From the NCBI RefSeq assembly GCF_050947335.1, contig NW_027473350.1:1116001-1180000 (forward strand): a DNA stretch of 64,000 bases, given 5' to 3'. The notes under the pieces were generated by a model, which searched no databases, was not told where the DNA came from, and was given only the letters and a program-made list of their open reading frames with translations. Of this stretch, positions 47,380 to 62,640 are shown piece after piece; position 1 is the first letter of the stretch; every line of letters begins with the position of its first letter. Both the position numbers and the translations under genes were made by a program. Source of the stretch: Megachile rotundata (lineage: Eukaryota > Arthropoda > Insecta > Hymenoptera > Megachilidae).

Positions 47380-49755
47380 CAATCATACAATTACAATCTC
47401 CCAAATACAATCATACAACCACAATCATACAATCACAATCATACAATCACAATCATACTATCACAATCATACAATCACAATCATACAATCACAATCATAC
47501 AATCATAATCAGACAATGACAATCATATAATCACAATCATACAATCACAATCATACAATCACAATCATAGAACCACAATCAGACAATCACAATCATACAA
47601 TCACAATCATACAATCACAATCATACAATCACAATCATACTATCACAATCATACAATCACAATCATACAATCACAATGATAAGATCACAATCACACAATC
47701 ACAATCACACAATCACAATCATACAATCACAATCATACAATCACAATCATACAATCGCAAGCATACAATCACAATCATACAATCACAATCATACAATCAC
47801 AATCATACAATCGCAATCATACAATTACAATCTCCCAAATACAATCATACAACCACAATCATACAATCACAATCATACAATCACATTCATACTATCACAA
47901 TCATACAATCACAATCATGCAATCACAATCATACAATCATAATCAGACAATGACAATCATACAATCACAATCATAGAACCACAATCAGACAATCACAATC
48001 ATACAATCACAATCATACAATCACAATCATGCAATCACAGTCATACAATCACAGTCATACAATCACTATCATACTATCACAATCATACAATCACAATCAT
48101 ACAATCGCAATCATACAATCGCAATCATACAATCACAATCACACAATCGCAATCATACAATCACAATCTTCCAGTCACAATCGTACAATCACAATCATAC
48201 TATCGCAATCATACAATCACAATCATACCATCACAATCATACAATTACAATCATACAATCACAATCATACAATCACAATCATAAGATCACAATCATACAA
48301 TCACAATCACACAATCACAATCATACAATCACAATCATACAATCGCGAGCATACAATCACAATCATACAATCATAATCATACAATCACAATCGTACAATC
48401 CCAATCATACAATTACAATCTCCCAAATACAATCATACAATCACAATCAAACACTCACAATCATTGAATCACAATCATACAATCACAATCATACAATCAC
48501 AATCATACAATCACAGTCATACAATCACAGTCATACAATCACAATCATACTATCACAATCATACAATCACAATCATACAATCACAATCATACAATCATAA
48601 TCATACAATCACAATCATATAATCACAATCATACAATCGCAATCATACAATTACAATCTCCCAAATACAATCATACAATCACAATCATACAATTACAATC
48701 ATACAATCACAATCATACAATCACAATCATACAATCACAATCATACAATCACAATCATACAGTCACAATCATAAAATCACAATGATACTATCAAAATCAT
48801 ACCATCGCAATCATACAGTCAGAATCATACAATCACAATCATACAATCACAATCATACAATCACAATCATACAATCACAATCATACAATCACAATCATAC
48901 AATCACAATCATACAATCACAATCATACAATCACTGTCATACAATCACAGTCATACAATCACAGTCATACAATCACAATCATACAATCACAATCATACTA
49001 TCACAATCATACTATCACAATCATGCAACCACAATCATACAACCATAATCAGACAATTACAATCATACAATCACAATCATACAATCACAATCATACAATC
49101 ACAATCATACAATCACAATCATACAATCACAATCATAGAACCACAATCAGACAATCACAATCATACAATCACAATCGTACAATCACAATCATACAATCAC
49201 AGTCATACGATCAGAGTCATACAATCACAATCATACTATCACAATCATACAATCACAATCATACAATCACAATCATACAATCGCAATCATACAATCACAA
49301 TCACACAATCACAATCATACAATCGCAATCATACAGTCACAATCATACAATCACAATCATACAGTCACAATCATACTATCGCAATCATACGATCACAATC
49401 ATACCATCACAATCATACAATCACAACCATACAATCAGAATCATACAATCACAATCATACAATCATAATCATACAACCACAATCATACAATCGCAATCAT
49501 ACAATCACAATATTACAATCACAATCATACAATCACAATCGTACTATCGCAATCATACAATCACAATCATACCATCACCATCATACAATCACAATCATAC
49601 AATCATAATCATACAATTACAATCATACAATCACAATCATACAATCACAATCATACAATCACAATCATACAATCACAATCATACAATCGCAATCATACAA
49701 TTACAATCTCCAAAATACAATCTCCCAAATACAATCATACAATCAGAATCATACA
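47380..49755 (+). repeat. ~2.4-kb dispersed higher-order block, copy 2
   Basis: This is the partner of 39600-41985 and lacks the 1386-bp tandem duplication, so that duplication arose after the two blocks separated or was lost here. Confidence 0.65.
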
Positions 49756-49886
49756 ATCACAATCATACAATCAGAATCATACAATCACAATCATACAATC
49801 ACAATCATACAATCACAATCATACTATCACAATCATACAATCACAATCATACATTCACAATCGTACAATCACAATCAGACAATCAC

Positions 49887-49898
49887 AATCATACAATC
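49887..49898 (+). repeat. 12-bp monomer (register break 4)
   Basis: The same 2-bp-short unit and flanking variants as the other three. A further copy of this context at 53891-53950 carries the full 14-bp monomer. Confidence 0.9.
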
Positions 49899-51059
49899 AA
49901 TCATACAATCACAATCATACAATCACAATCATACAATCACAATCATACAATCACAATCATACAATCACAATCATACAGTCACAATCATAAAATCACAAAG
50001 ATACTATCAAAATCATACCATCGCAATCATACAGTCAGAATCATACAATCACAATCATACAATCACAATCATACAATCACAATCATACTATCACAATCAT
50101 ACAATCACAATCATACAGCCACAATCAGACAATCACAATCATACAATCACAATCATAGAATCGCAATCATACAATCATAATCATACAATTACAATCATAC
50201 AATCACAATCATACAATCACAATCATACAATCACAATCATACAATCACAATCATACAATCACAATCATACAATCACAATCATACAATCGCAATCATACAA
50301 TTACAATCTCCAAAATACAATCTCCCAAATACAATCATACAATCAGAATCATACAATCACAATCATACAATCACAATCATACAATCACAATCATACAATC
50401 ACAATCATACAATCACTGTCATACATTCACAGTCATACAATCACAGTCATACATTCACAATCATACAATCACAATCATACTATCACAATCATACAATCAC
50501 AATCATACAACCACAATCAGACAATCACAATCATACAATCACAATCATACAATCACAATCATACAATCGCAATCATACAATTACAATCTCCAAAATACAA
50601 TATCCCAAATACAATCATACAATCAGAATCATACAATCACAACCATACAATCACAATCATACAATCACAATCATACAATCACAATCATGCAATCATAATC
50701 ATACAATCACAGTCATACAATCACAATCGTACAATCACAGTTATACAATCACAATCTTACAATCACAATCGTACTATCACAATCACACAATCACAGTCAT
50801 ACAATCACAATCATACAATCACAACCATACAATCACAATCATACAATCACAATCATACAATCACAATCATACAATCACAATCATGCAATCACAATCATAC
50901 AATCATAATCATACAATGACAATCATACAATCACAATCATACAATCACAATCATACAATCACAATCATACGTTCACAATCAGACAATCACAATCATACCA
51001 TCACCATCATACAATCGCAATCATACAATTACAATCTCCAAAATACAATATCCCAAATA

Positions 51060-53130
51060 CAATCATACAATCATAATCATACAATCACAATCATACAATC
51101 ACAATCATACAATCACAGTCATACAATCACAATCTTACAAACACAATCATACTATCACAATCACACAATCACAATCATACAATCAAAATCATACAATCAC
51201 AATCATACAATCACAATCGTGCAATCACTGTCATACAATCGCAATCATACAATCGCAATCATATAATCGCAATCATACAATCACAATCATACAATCGCAA
51301 GCATACAATCACAATCATACAATCACAATCATACAATCACAATCATACAATCACAATCATACAATCACAATCATACCATCACCATCATACAATCGCAATC
51401 ATACAATTACAATCTTCAAAATACAATATCCCAAATACAATCATACAATCAGAATCATACAATCACAATCATACAATCACAATCATACAATCACAATCAT
51501 ACTATCACAATCATACAATCATAATCATACAATCACAATCATACAATCACAATCATACAATCACAGTCATACAATCACAATCTTACAATCACAATCATAC
51601 TATCACAATCACACAATCACAATCATACAATCACAATCATACAATCACAATCATACTATCACAATCATACAATCACAATCATACAATCGCAAGCATACAA
51701 TCACAATCATACAATCACAATCATACAATCACAATCATACAATCGCAATCATACAATTACAATCTCCCAAATACAATCATACAACCACAATCATACAATC
51801 ACAATCATACAATCACAATCATACTATCGCAATCATACAATCACAATCATACCATCACAATCATACAATTACAATCATACAATCACAATCATACAATCAC
51901 AATCCTAAGATCACAATCATACAATCACAATCACACAATCACAATCATACAATCACAATCATACAATCACAATCATACAATCACAATCATACAATCGCAA
52001 GCATAAAATCACAATCATACAATCACAATCATACAATCACAATCATACAATCACAATTATACAATCACAATCATACTATCACAATCATACAATCGCAAGC
52101 ATACAATCACAATCATACAATCACAATCATACCATCGCAATCATACAATTACAATCTCCCAAATACAATCATACAATCACAATCATACAATCACAATCAT
52201 ACAATCACAATCATACAATCAAAATCATACAATCACAATCATACAATCACAATCGTGCAATCACTGTCATACAATCGCAATCATACAATCGCAATCATAT
52301 AATCGCAATCATACAATCACAATCATACAATCGCAAGCATACAATCACAATCATACAATCACAATCATACAATCACAATCATACAATCACAATCATACAA
52401 TCACAATCATACCATCACCATCATACAATCGCAATCATACAATTACAATCTTCAAAATACAATATCCCAAATACAATCATACAATCAGAATCATACAATC
52501 ACAATCATACAATCACAATCATACAATCACAATCATACTATCACAATCATACAATCATAATCATACAATCACAATCATACAATCACAATCATACAATCAC
52601 ACTCATACAATCACAATCTTACAATCACAATCATACTATCACAATCACACAATCACAATCATACAATCACAATCATACAATCACAATCATACAATCAGAA
52701 TCATACAATCACAATCATACAATCGCAAGCATACAATCACAGTCATACAATCACCATCATACAATCACAATCATACAATCGCAATCATACAATTACAATC
52801 TCCCAAATACAATCATACAACCACAATCATACAATCACAATCATACAATCACAATCATACTATCACAATCATACAATCACAATCATGCAATCACAATCAT
52901 ACAATCATAATCAGACAATGATAATCATACAATCACAATCATACAATCACAATCATAGAACCACAATCAGACAATCACAATCATACAATCACAATCATAC
53001 AATCACAATCATACAATCACAATCATACTATCACAATCATACAATCACAATCATATAATCACAATGATAAGATCACAATCACACAATCACAATCACACAA
53101 TCACAATCATACAATCACAATCATACAATC
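51060..53130 (+). repeat. ~2.1-kb higher-order block, copy A
   Basis: Landmarks match copy B at offset 6440, then 6650 after about 210 bp (15 monomers) of extra units in B. Examples are AATCAAAATC at 51181/57621, AAAATC at 52221/58871 and AATGATAAG at 53064/59714. A tandem sub-duplication is visible inside: the CGTGCAATCACTGTC unit and the CTTCAAAATAC pair each occur twice. Confidence 0.65.
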
Positions 53131-56100
53131 ACAATCATACAATCGCAAGCATACAATCACAATCATACAATCACAATTATACAATCACAATCATACAATC
53201 GCAATCATACAATTACAATCTCCCAAATACAATCATACAACCACAATCATACAATCACAATCATACAATCACATTCATACTATCACAATCATACAATCAC
53301 AATCATGCAATCATAATCAGACAATGACAATCATACAATCACAATCATAGAACCACAATCAGACAATCACAATCATACAATCACAATCATACAATCACAA
53401 TCATACAATCACAGTCATACAATCACAGTCATACAATCACTATCATACTATCACAATCATACAATCACAATCATACAATCGCAATCATACAATCGCAATC
53501 ATACAATCACAATCACACAATCGCAATCATACAATCACAATCTTCCAGTCACAATCATACAATCACAATCATACTATCGCAATCATACAATCACAATCAT
53601 ACCATCACAATCATACAATTACAATCATACAATCACAATCATACAATCACAATCATAAGATCACAATCATACAATCACAATCACACAATCACAATCATAC
53701 AATCACAATCATACAATCACAATCATACAATCACAATCATACAATCGCAATCATACAATTACAATCTCCAAAATACAATATCCCAAATACAATCATACAA
53801 TCAGAATCATACAATCACAACCATACAATCACAATCATACAATCACAATCATACAATCACAATCATACTATCACAATCATACAATCACAATCATACATTC
53901 ACAATCGTACAATCACAATCAGACAATCACAATCATACAATCACAATCATACAATCGCAATCATACAATTACAATCTCCAAAATACAATCTCCCAATTAC
54001 AATCATACAATCACAATCATACAATCACAATCATACAATCACAATCATACAATCACAATCATACAATCACAATCATACAATCACAATCATACAATCGCAA
54101 TCATACAATTACAATCTCCAAAATACAATCTCCCAAATACAATCATACAATCAGAATCATACAATCACAATCATACAATCACAATCATACAATCACAATC
54201 ATACAATCACAATCATACAATCACTGTCATACATTCACAGTCATACAATCACAGTCATACATTCACAATCATACAATCACAATCATACTATCACAATCAT
54301 ACAATCACAATCATACAACCACAATCAGACAATCACAATCATACAATCACAATCATACTATCACAATCATACAATCATAATCATACAATCACAATCATAC
54401 AATCACAATCATACAATCACAGTCATACAATCACAATCTTACAATCACAATCATACTATCACAATCACACAATCACAATCATACAATCACAATCATACAA
54501 TCAGAATCGTACAATCCCAATCATACAATCGCAATCATACTATCGCATTCATACAATCACAATCATACCATCACAATCATACAATTACAATCATACAATC
54601 ACAATCATACAATCACAATGATAAGATCACAATCACACAATCACAATCACACAATCACAATCATACAATCACAATCATACAATCACAATCATACAATCAC
54701 AATCATACAATCGCAAGCATACAATAACAATCATACAATCACAATCATACAATCACAATCATACAATCGCAATCATACAATTACAATCTCCCAAATACAA
54801 TCATACAACCACAATCATACAATCACAATCATACAATCACATTCATACTATCACAATCATACAATCACATTCATGCAATCACAATCATACAATCATAATC
54901 AGACAATGACAATCATACAATCACAATCATAGAACCACAATCAGACAATCACAATCATACAATCACAATCATACAATCACAATCATACAATCACAGTCAT
55001 ACAATCACAGTCATACAATCACTATCATACTATCACAATCATACAATCACAATCATACAATCGCAATCATACAATCGCAATCATACAATCACAATCACAC
55101 AATCGCAATCATACAATCACAATCTTCCAGTCACAATCATACAATCACAATCATAAGATCACAATCATACAATCACAATCACACAATCACAATCATACAA
55201 TCACAATCATACAATCGCGAGCATACAATCACAATCATACAATCATAATCATACAATCACAATCGTACAATCCCAATCATACAATTACAATCTCCCAAAT
55301 ACAATCATACAATCACAATCAAACACTCACAATCATTGAATCACAATCATACAATCACAATCATACGATCACAATCATACAATTACTACTATACAATCAC
55401 CATCATACAAAAACAATCTTACAATCACAATCATACAATCACAATCATACAATCACAATCATACAATCACAATCATACAATCACAATCATACAATCACAA
55501 TCATACAATCACAATCATACAATCACAATCATACAATTACAATCATACAATCACAATCATACAATCACAATCATACAATCACAATCATACAATCACAATC
55601 ATACTACCACAATCATACAATCACAATCATGCAATCACAATCATACAATCATAATCAGGCAATGACAATCATACAATCACAATCATACAATCACAATCAT
55701 ACAATCACAATCATACAATCACAATCATACAATCACAATCATACAATCACAATCATACAATCACAATCATACAATCACAATCATAGAACCACAATCAGAC
55801 AATCACAATCATACAATCACAATCGTACAATCACAATCATACAATCACAGGTATACGATCACAGTCATACAATCACAATCATACTATCACAATCATACAA
55901 TCACAATCATACAATCACAATCATACAATCGCAATCATACAACCACAATCACACAATCACAGTCATACAATCGCAATCATACAGTCACAATCATACAATC
56001 ACAATCATACAATCAGAATCATACTATCGCAATCATACGATCACAATCATACCATCACAATCATACTATCACAACCATACAATCAGAATCATACAATCAC

Positions 56101-57499
56101 AATCATACAATCATAATCATACAATCACAATCATACAATCGCAATCATACAATCACAATATTACAATCACAATCATACAATCACAATCGTACTATCGCAA
56201 TCATACAATCACAATCATACCATCACCATCATACAATCACAATCATACAATCACAATCATACAATCACAATCATACTATCACAATCATACAATCACAATC
56301 ATGCAATCACAATCATACAATCATAATCAGACAATGACAATCATACAATCACAATCATACAATCACAATCATACAATCACAATCATACAATCACAATCAT
56401 ACAATCACAATCATACAATCACAATCATACAATCACAATCATACAATCACAATCATACAATCACAATCATAGAACCACAATCAGACAATCACAATCATAC
56501 AATCAAAATCATACAATCACAATCATACAATCACAATCATACAATCACAATCATACAATCACAATCATACATTCACAATCATACAATCACAATCATACTA
56601 TCACAATCATACAATCACAATCATACAATCACAATCATACAATCGCAATCATACAACCACAATCACACAATCACAGTCATACAATCGCAATCATACAGTC
56701 ACAATCATACAATCACAATCATACAATCAGAATCATACTATCGCAATCATACGATCACAATCATACCATCACAATCATACAATCACAACCATACAATCAG
56801 AATCATACAATCACAATCATACAATCATAATCATACAATCACAATCATACAATCGCAATCATACAATCACAATATTACAATCACAATCATACAATCACAA
56901 TCGTACTATCGCAATCATACAATCACAATCATACCATCACCATCATACAATCACAATCATACAATCATAATCATACAATGACAATCATACAATCACAATC
57001 GTACAATCACAATCATACAATCACAATCATACAATCACAATCATACAATCGCAATCATACAATTACAATCTCCAAAATACAATCTCCCAAATACAATCAT
57101 ACAATCAGAATCATACAATCACAATCATACAATCACAATCATACAATCACAATCATACTATCACAATCATGCAATCATAATCATACAATCACAGTCATAC
57201 AATCACAATCGTACAATCACAGTTATACAATCACAATCTTACAATCACAATCGTACTATCACAATCACACAATCACAGTCATACAATCACAATCATACAA
57301 TCACAACCATACAATCACAATCATACAATCACAATCATACGTTCACAATCAGACAATCACAATCATACCATCACCATCATACAATCGCAATCATACAATT
57401 ACAATCTCCAAAATACAATATCCCAAATACAATCATACAATCAGAATCATACAATCACAATCATACAATCACAATCATACAATCACAATCATACTATCA

Positions 57500-59785
57500 C
57501 AATCATACAATCATAATCATACAATCACAATCATACAATCACAATCATACAATCACAGTCATACAATCACAATCTTACAAACACAATCATACTATCACAA
57601 TCACACAATCACAATCATACAATCAAAATCATACAATCACAATCATACAATCACAATCGTGCAATCACTGTCATACAATCGCAATCATACAATCGCAATC
57701 ATATAATCGCAATCATACAATCACAATCATACAATCGCAAGCATACAATCACAATCATACAATCACAATCATACAATCACAATCATACAATCACAATCAT
57801 ACAATCACAATCATACCATCACCATCATACAATCGCAATCATACAATTACAATCTTCAAAATACAATATCCCAAATACAATCATACAATCAGAATCATAC
57901 AATCACAATCATACAATCACAATCATACAATCACAATCATACTATCACAATCATACAATCATAATCATACAATCACAATCATACAATCACAATCATACAA
58001 TCACAGTCATACAATCACAATCTTACAATCACAATCATACTATCACAATCACACAATCACAATCATACAATCACAATCATACAATCACAATCATACAATC
58101 AGAATCATACAATCACAATCTCACAATCGCAAGCATACAATCACAGTCATACAATCACCATCATACAATCACAATCATACAATCGCAATCATACAATTAC
58201 AATCTCCCAAATACAATCATACAACCACAATCATAGAACCACAATCAGACAATCACAATCATACAATCACAATCATACAATCACAATCATACAATCACAA
58301 TCATACTATCACAATCATACAATCACAATCATACAATCGCAAGCATACAATCACAATCATACAATCACAATCATACAATCACAATCATACAATCGCAATC
58401 ATACAATTACAATCTCCCAAATACAATCATACAACCACAATCATACAATCACAATCATACAATCACAATCATACTATCGCAATCATACAATCACAATCAT
58501 ACCATCACAATCATACAATTACAATCATACAATCACAATCATACAATCACAATCCTAAGATCACAATCATACAATCACAATCACACAATCACAATCATAC
58601 AATCACAATCATACAATCACAATCATACAATCACAATCATACAATCGCAAGCATAAAATCACAATCATACAATCACAATCATACAATCACAATCATACAA
58701 TCACAATTATACAATCACAATCATACTATCACAATCATACAATCGCAAGCATACAATCACAATCATACAATCACAATCATACCATCGCAATCATACAATT
58801 ACAATCTCCCAAATACAATCATACAATCACAATCATACAATCACAATCATACAATCACAATCATACAATCAAAATCATACAATCACAATCATACAATCAC
58901 TATCGTGCAATCACTGTCATACAATCGCAATCATACAATCGCAATCATATAATCGCAATCATACAATCACAATCATACAATCGCAAGCATACAATCACAA
59001 TCATACAATCACAATCATACAATCACAATCATACAATCACAATCATACAATCACAATCATACCATCACCATCATACAATCGCATTCATACAATTACAATC
59101 TTCAAAATACAATATCCCAAATACAAACATACAATCAGAATCATACAATCACAATCATACAATCACAATCATACAATCACAATCATACTATCACAATCAT
59201 ACAATCATAATCATACAATCACAATCATACAATCACAATCATACAATCACAGTCATACAATCACAATCTTACAATCACAATCATACTATCACAATCACAC
59301 AATCACAATCATACAATCACAATCATACAATCACAATCATACAATCAGAATCATACAATCACAATCATACAATCGCAAGCATACAATCACAGTCATACAA
59401 TCACCATCATACAATCACAATCATACAATCGCAATCATACAATTACAATCTCCCAAATACAATCATACAACCACAATCATACAATCACAATCATACAATC
59501 ACAATCATACTATCACAATCATACAATCACAATCATGCAATCACAATCATACAATCATAATCAGACAATGATAATCATACAATCACAATCATACAATCAC
59601 AATCATAGAACCACAATCAGACAATCACAATCATACAATCACAATCATACAATCACAATCATACAATCACAATCATACTATCACAATCATACAATCACAA
59701 TCATATAATCACAATGATAAGATCACAATCACACAATCACAATCACACAATCACAATCATACAATCACAATCATACAATCACAAT
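57500..59785 (+). repeat. ~2.2-kb higher-order block, copy B
   Basis: It matches copy A (51060-53130) at 6440-6650 bp and copy C (61300-62640) at 2674 bp. Copies B and C share ACTATCGTGC, where A has ACAATCGTGC, so B and C are the closer pair. Confidence 0.65.
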
Positions 59786-60707
59786 CATACTATCACAATC
59801 ATACAATCATAATCATACAATCACAATCATACAATCACAATCATACAATCACAGTCATACAATCACAATCTTACAATCACAATCATACTATCACAATCAC
59901 ACAATCACAATCATACAATCACAATCATACAATCACAATCATACAATCAGAATCATACAATCACAATCTCACAATCGCAAGCATACAATCACAGTCATAC
60001 AATCACCATCATACAATCACAATCATACAATCGCAATCATACAATTACAATCTCCCAAATACAATCATACAACCACAATCATAGAACCACAATCAGACAA
60101 TCACAATCATACAATCACAATCATACAATCACAATCATACAATCACAATCATACTATCACAATCATACAATCACAATCATACAATCGCAAGCATACAATC
60201 ACAATCATACAATCACAATCATACAATCACAATCATACAATCGCAATCATACAATTACAATCTCCCAAATACAATCATACAACCACAATCATACAATCAC
60301 AATCATACAATCACAATCATACTATCGCAATCATACAATCACAATCATACCATCACAATCATACAATTACAATCATACAATCACAATCATACAATCACAA
60401 TCCTAAGATCACAATCATACAATCACAATCACACAATCACAATCATACAATCACAATCATACAATCACAATCATACAATCACAATCATACAATCGCAAGC
60501 ATAAAATCACAATCATACAATCACAATCATACAATCACAATCATACAATCACAATTATACAATCACAATCATACTATCACAATCATACAATCGCAAGCAT
60601 ACAATCACAATCATACAATCACAATCATACCATCGCAATCATACAATTACAATCTCCCAAATACAATCATACAATCACAATCATACAATCACAATCATAC
60701 AATCAGA
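59780..60707 (+). repeat. 1848-bp-period tandem duplication, second copy (partial)
   Basis: Units here repeat 57932-58859 at a fixed 1848-bp offset (132 monomers). Landmarks are CATACTATC at 57941/59789 and CCTAAGATC at 58556/60404. The match stops near 60707, where AATCAGAATC begins a block resembling 11.9-12.2 kb of the left arm. Confidence 0.7.
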
Positions 60708-61299
60708 ATCATACTATCGCAATCATACGATCACAATCATACCATCACAATCATACAATCACAACCATACAATCAGAATCATACAATCACAATCATACAA
60801 TCATAATCATACAATCACAATCATACAATCGCAATCATACAATCACAATATTACAATCACAATCATACAATCACAATCGTACTATCGCAATCATACAATC
60901 ACAATCATATCATCACCATCATACAATCACAATCATACAATCACAATCATACAATCACAATCATGCAATCACAATCATACAATCATAATCAGACAATGAC
61001 AATCATACAATCACAATCATACAATCACAATCATACAATCACAATCATAGAACCACAATCAGACAATCACAATCATACAATCACAATCATACAATCACAA
61101 TCATACAATCACAATCATACAATCACAATCATACAATCACAATCATACAATCACAATCATAGAACCACAATCAGACAATCACAATCATACAATCACAATC
61201 GTACAATCACAATCATACAATCACAGTCATACGATCACAGTCATATTATCACAATCATACTATCACAATCATACAATCACAATCATACAATCACAATCA

Positions 61300-62640
61300 T
61301 ACAATCACAATCATACAATCGCAAGCATAAAATCACAATCATACAATCACAATCATACAATCACAATCATACAATCACAATTATACAATCACAATCATAC
61401 TATCACAATCATACAATCGCAAGCATACAATCACAATCATACAATCACAATCATACCATCGCAATCATACAATTACAATCTCCCAAATACAATCATACAA
61501 TCACAATCATACAATCACAATCATACAATCACAATCATACAATCAAAATCATACAATCACAATCATACAATCACTATCGTGCAATCACTGTCATACAATC
61601 GCAATCATACAATCGCAATCATATAATCGCAATCATACAATCACAATCATACAATCGCAAGCATACAATCACAATCATACAATCACAATCATACAATCAC
61701 AATCATACAATCACAATCATACAATCACAATCATACCATCACCATCATACAATCGCATTCATACAATTACAATCTTCAAAATACAATATCCCAAATACAA
61801 TCATACAATCAGAATCATACAATCACAATCATACAATCACAATCATACAATCACAATCATACTATCACAATCATACAATCATAATCATACAATCACAATC
61901 ATACAATCACAATCATACAATCACAGTCATACAATCACAATCTTACAATCACAATCATACTATCACAATCACACAATCACAATCATACAATCACAATCAT
62001 ACAATCACAATCATACAATCAGAATCATACAATCACAATCATACAATCGCAAGCATACAATCACAGTCATACAATCACCATCATACAATCACAATCATAC
62101 AATCGCAATCATACAATTACAATCTCCCAAATACAATCATACAACCACAATCATACAATCACAATCATACAATCACAATCATACTATCACAATCATACAA
62201 TCACAATCATGCAATCACAATCATACAATCATAATCAGACAATGATAATCATACAATCACAATCATACAATCACAATCATAGAACCACAATCAGACAATC
62301 ACAATCATACAATCACAATCATACAATCACAATCATACAATCACAATCATACTATCACAATCATACAATCACAATCATATAATCACAATGATAAGATCAC
62401 AATCACACAATCACAATCACACAATCACAATCATACAATCACAATCATACAATCACAATCATACAATCGCAAGCATACAATCACAATCATACAATCACAA
62501 TTATACAATCACAATCATACAATCGCAATCATACAATTAAAATCTCCCAAATACAATCATACAACCACAATCATACAATCACAATCATACAATCACATTC
62601 ATACTATCACAATCATACAATCACAATCATGCAATCATAA
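61300..62640 (+). repeat. ~1.3-kb higher-order block, copy C
   Basis: It matches copy B at a constant 2674 bp (191 monomers): ACTATCGTGC at about 61570, the CTTCAAAATAC unit near 61772, AATGATAAG at 62388. From about 62.64 kb to the window end the units resemble 53.3-53.7, 45.0-46.0 and 37.0-37.9 kb. Confidence 0.6.
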
